Source: Actinomycetota bacterium (GTDB lineage: Bacteria > Actinomycetota > Actinomycetes > S36-B12). Taken from it: a stretch of 24,922 nt of DNA. The stretch is from assembly GCA_947472655.1 (NCBI GenBank), contig CANJCG010000006.1, forward strand, positions 1 to 24,922, in the 5' to 3' direction. Position numbers and translations under genes: made by a program. Positions within the stretch are counted from its first letter, which is position 1. The number at the start of each line of letters is the position of its first letter. Shown one piece after another: positions 22,834 through 24,922 of this stretch. The notes beneath the pieces were generated by a model, which ran no database searches, was not told the DNA's origin, and saw nothing but the letters and a program-made list of their open reading frames with translations.

Positions 22834-24235
22834 CGACTTACGCATAATCCGGGAACAACTTAGCCGCGTTCCTCGAGGCGTCGTTGAAATTGCGCATCGT
22901 TGTGCTTGCGGAGCACCAGATGTAGTTCGCACCGAACCGCGCTTGCCGGATGGCACACCTTTTCCCACTTCCTATTACCTCACATGTCCTCGGTTGGCTT
23001 CGGCAATCGGCACGCTGGAGAGTGAAGGCGTGATGCGGGAGATGGAAGCGCGGTTACAAACTGACCCCGCTCTCGCATTGCAGTATCAACAAGCTCACGA
23101 GCACTACTTAGCAAGACGCGAAGAGCTTGGCCATGTTGATGAGATCGCTGGTATTAGTGCAGGTGGCATGCCTGATCGCGTGAAGTGTTTGCACGTGCTT
23201 GCTGGTCATTCCTTGGCCGCGGGTCCTGGAGTGAATCCATTTGGCGATGAGGTTCTGGTGCTGGTGGGGCAATATTGGCAACGTAATTCATGTGCCGGTG
23301 GGCCAGTTGCAGCGATTGATTGCGGAACAAATTCGATTCGTATTTTGATTGCAGATATTGACACAGATGGCAAACTTATTGAATTAGTTCGCGAGATGCG
23401 CATCGTGCGATTGGGAGAGGGTGTTGATAAGACTGGTGAATTTTCACCAGCAGCACTGGAACGAACCTTTGCAGCATGTGAGGAGTACCGCACGTTGATT
23501 GACGCGCATAGTGTGAAGTCCGTGCGATTTGTTGCAACATCAGCAAGCCGAGATGTGAGCAATCGTGCTGCCTTTATCGAAGGAGTTCATCAACGCCTAG
23601 GCGTGAGTCCAGAAGTCATCACAGGCACTGAAGAAGCGGAACTCTCATTCTTAGGCGCCGTGCGCGGCCTCACGAATCTGGAATCACCCGTGCTCGTGGT
23701 TGACATCGGCGGTGGGTCTACAGAATTCGTGCTTGGCGATCTCACTGATGATGTGCAAATACAAAACTCAGTTTCGATGAATATTGGTTGTGTACGCATG
23801 ACCGAACGGCACCTCGCTGCCGATCCACCGAGCCAAGAACAAGTAACCGCAGTTGAGGCTGATATCGCGGCAGCCTTTGATGAGGCTGCCCGAACTGTTG
23901 ACTTCAGTCTTGCTAAAACAGTGGTGGGTGTGGCTGGAACGGTGACGACTGTTTCCGCGATGGCAATGGATCTTCAAAGGTATGAACCAGAAATCATCCA
24001 CGGCTCTACGTTGACCTCTGCTCAGGTGGAGGAATTAACTCAGCGGCTCTTAGCGATGACTCGTGCTCAGCGCGCTGCGCTGCCTTTCATGCACGAAGGC
24101 CGAGTAGATGTGATCGGAGGCGGAGCGCTGATTCTTCGGGAATTAGCGCGCAGAACCAGCCCGATCTCCATCCGAGTCTCCGAATATGACATCCTCGATG
24201 GCATCGTTTACAGGCTGGCACACAGGGGTTCTTGA
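22823..24235 (+). CDS. DUF501–Ppx/GppA phosphatase fusion protein
   Basis: A single 470-residue frame joins two genes that are adjacent but separate in most actinobacteria. Residues 1 to about 155 are a DUF501 domain, with VPRGVVEIAHRC, PRLPDGTPFPTSYYLTCP, and GGMPDRVKCLHVLAGH. Residues from about 162 are a complete short-form exopolyphosphatase or guanosine-pentaphosphatase: VAAIDCGTNSIRIL, GTEEAELSFLG with the catalytic Glu, VVDIGGGSTEFVLG, VGVAGTVTTVSAM, and a C-terminal VDVIGGGALILREL. No stop or frame break lies between them. TTG 22823 is the only usual start codon between an in-frame TGA (22805) and the DUF501 core, and it overlaps the ftsB-like gene by 11 bases. DUF501 function is unknown; Ppx degrades polyphosphate and in some cases pppGpp. 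Confidence 0.9.
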   Translation: MLPDDLRIIREQLSRVPRGVVEIAHRCACGAPDVVRTEPRLPDGTPFPTSYYLTCPRLASAIGTLESEGVMREMEARLQTDPALALQYQQAHEHYLARREELGHVDEIAGISAGGMPDRVKCLHVLAGHSLAAGPGVNPFGDEVLVLVGQYWQRNSCAGGPVAAIDCGTNSIRILIADIDTDGKLIELVREMRIVRLGEGVDKTGEFSPAALERTFAACEEYRTLIDAHSVKSVRFVATSASRDVSNRAAFIEGVHQRLGVSPEVITGTEEAELSFLGAVRGLTNLESPVLVVDIGGGSTEFVLGDLTDDVQIQNSVSMNIGCVRMTERHLAADPPSQEQVTAVEADIAAAFDEAARTVDFSLAKTVVGVAGTVTTVSAMAMDLQRYEPEIIHGSTLTSAQVEELTQRLLAMTRAQRAALPFMHEGRVDVIGGGALILRELARRTSPISIRVSEYDILDGIVYRLAHRGS

Positions 24236-24252
24236 CCCTCATGAGCAAGTAG

Positions 24253-24280
24253 CATGTAATCGCTTTAGGTTCGTTACATG
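24253..24280. promoter_or_regulatory. Inverted repeat before the LacI-family gene
   Basis: CATGTAA (24253–24259) and TTACATG (24274–24280) form a perfect 7-base inverted repeat with a 14-base gap. The right arm touches the ribosome binding site. Inside it, AATCGCTT (24258–24265) fits the AANCGNTT core of many LacI-family operators. It may be an autoregulatory operator, or an RNA hairpin next to the start. Confidence 0.4.
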
Positions 24281-24290
24281 AGGAGATCAC

Positions 24291-24922
24291 ATGGGCATCA
24301 CGATTCGCGATGTGGCGCAGAGCGCAGGAGTGTCAACTGCCACTGTCTCTCGGGCTCTTCGTGGGCTAGCCAATGTGGACGAACAAACACGCGCCAGGGT
24401 TGAGCGTGCCGCAGCAGACCTTGATTACGTTATTTCGCCAAGCGCTTCACGATTAGCCAGTGGGCGCACCGGCAGCGTGGCCGTGATCATGCCGTACATC
24501 TCTCGCTGGTTTTTCTCAACGGTGTTATCCGGAGTGGAATCCACCTTGCAAGGTGCTGGGATGGATCTCTTGCTGATGACAGTAAGCAACCCAGATTCCC
24601 AACATCGCTTGCCGCCAGCTCCTCGACTTCGCCGACGTGTTGATGGTGCGTTGATTATTTCGGTTCCACCCGATGATCAACAGTTGGCAGATGTTTTGAA
24701 ACTTGACCTACCATCATTGTTAATCGGCGTAAAGGTCGGAGATGTTCCAAGCGTCACGATCGATGACGTCTATGCGGCTCGAATGGCAACGCAGCACCTC
24801 ATTAACTTGGGGCATCAGCGCATTGGACTTATCGCGGACTCGGGGTCGGCTTTGCCGTTTACTGCCGAGAAAGATCGCCACCGAGGCTTTGTCGCAGCGA
24901 TGAATGAAGCAGGACTGCCGAT
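24291..24922 (+). CDS. LacI family transcriptional regulator (3' end outside window)
   Basis: The first 210 codons of a LacI/GalR-type regulator are present, and the frame is still open at the window end. The DNA-binding headpiece is clear: ITIRDVAQSAGVSTATVSRALRG (1–25) with the classic helix-turn-helix and the hinge helix around SPSASRLASGRTG. The periplasmic-binding-protein-like sensor domain begins at about residue 60 (SVAVIMPYISRWFFSTVLSGVE) and includes VTIDDVYAARMATQHLINLGHQRIGLI. It probably represses sugar uptake or catabolism genes, but the effector cannot be read. ATG 24291 has AGGAGA (24281–24286) 4 bases upstream. It is 55 bases from the Ppx fusion and appears to begin a new functional region. 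Confidence 0.93.
   Translation, partial: MGITIRDVAQSAGVSTATVSRALRGLANVDEQTRARVERAAADLDYVISPSASRLASGRTGSVAVIMPYISRWFFSTVLSGVESTLQGAGMDLLLMTVSNPDSQHRLPPAPRLRRRVDGALIISVPPDDQQLADVLKLDLPSLLIGVKVGDVPSVTIDDVYAARMATQHLINLGHQRIGLIADSGSALPFTAEKDRHRGFVAAMNEAGLP

Noticed and set aside
1..24922. Mobile elements, prophage, CRISPR array or defence system
   Set aside because: No transposase, integrase, cas, toxin–antitoxin or regularly spaced repeat was seen; nearly every base belongs to a recognisable chromosomal gene.

Overview
The window is a dense run of chromosomal housekeeping genes from an actinobacterium (Actinomycetota). The evidence is conserved gene order rather than any single marker. metG–tatD–rsmA–ispE, tRNA-Gln–glmU–prs–rplY–pth, and mfd–mazG–eno–ftsB/divIC–DUF501–ppx all match the order I recall from Mycobacterium and Streptomyces. 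Individual proteins also look actinobacterial: IspE with PGKVNL, a short MetG without a C-terminal tRNA-binding domain, and a DUF501 protein. Base composition is near balanced by eye, coding density is very high, and 4-base start/stop overlaps are common. This fits a streamlined, possibly planktonic actinobacterium, but the lineage is an inference.

Layout: (1) 1–3410, plus strand: the end of metG, then tatD, rsmA and ispE. (2) 3417–5134, minus strand: a membrane fatty acid desaturase and a TetR regulator in a two-gene unit, the only minus-strand genes. A tandem palindrome lies in the promoter region. (3) 5253–8698: tRNA-Gln(TTG), an alpha/beta hydrolase, glmU and prs. (4) 8699–9847: a structured leader, a short bL25 gene (rplY) and pth. 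(5) 9849–21065: a tightly packed run of an IMPase/CysQ-like phosphatase, mfd, a SurA-like lipoprotein, mazG, a DUF885 metallopeptidase, sbcD and sbcC. (6) 21075–24235: eno, an FtsB/DivIC-type division gene, and a single reading frame joining DUF501 to a Ppx/GppA phosphatase. (7) 24291 to the end: the start of a LacI-family regulator.

Functionally the window covers translation (metG, rsmA, rplY, pth, tRNA-Gln), precursor supply for cell wall and isoprenoids (glmU, prs, ispE), genome maintenance (mfd, mazG, sbcCD, and perhaps the nucleotidase), glycolysis (eno), division (ftsB-like) and polyphosphate or (p)ppGpp metabolism (ppx). No mobile element, CRISPR array, phage gene or obvious new defence system is visible. 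The points most worth a second look are the DUF501–Ppx fusion, the tandem operator before the desaturase, the alternative hairpins before rplY, the short bL25 and several possible leaderless promoters. No gene-free stretch exceeds about 120 bases.
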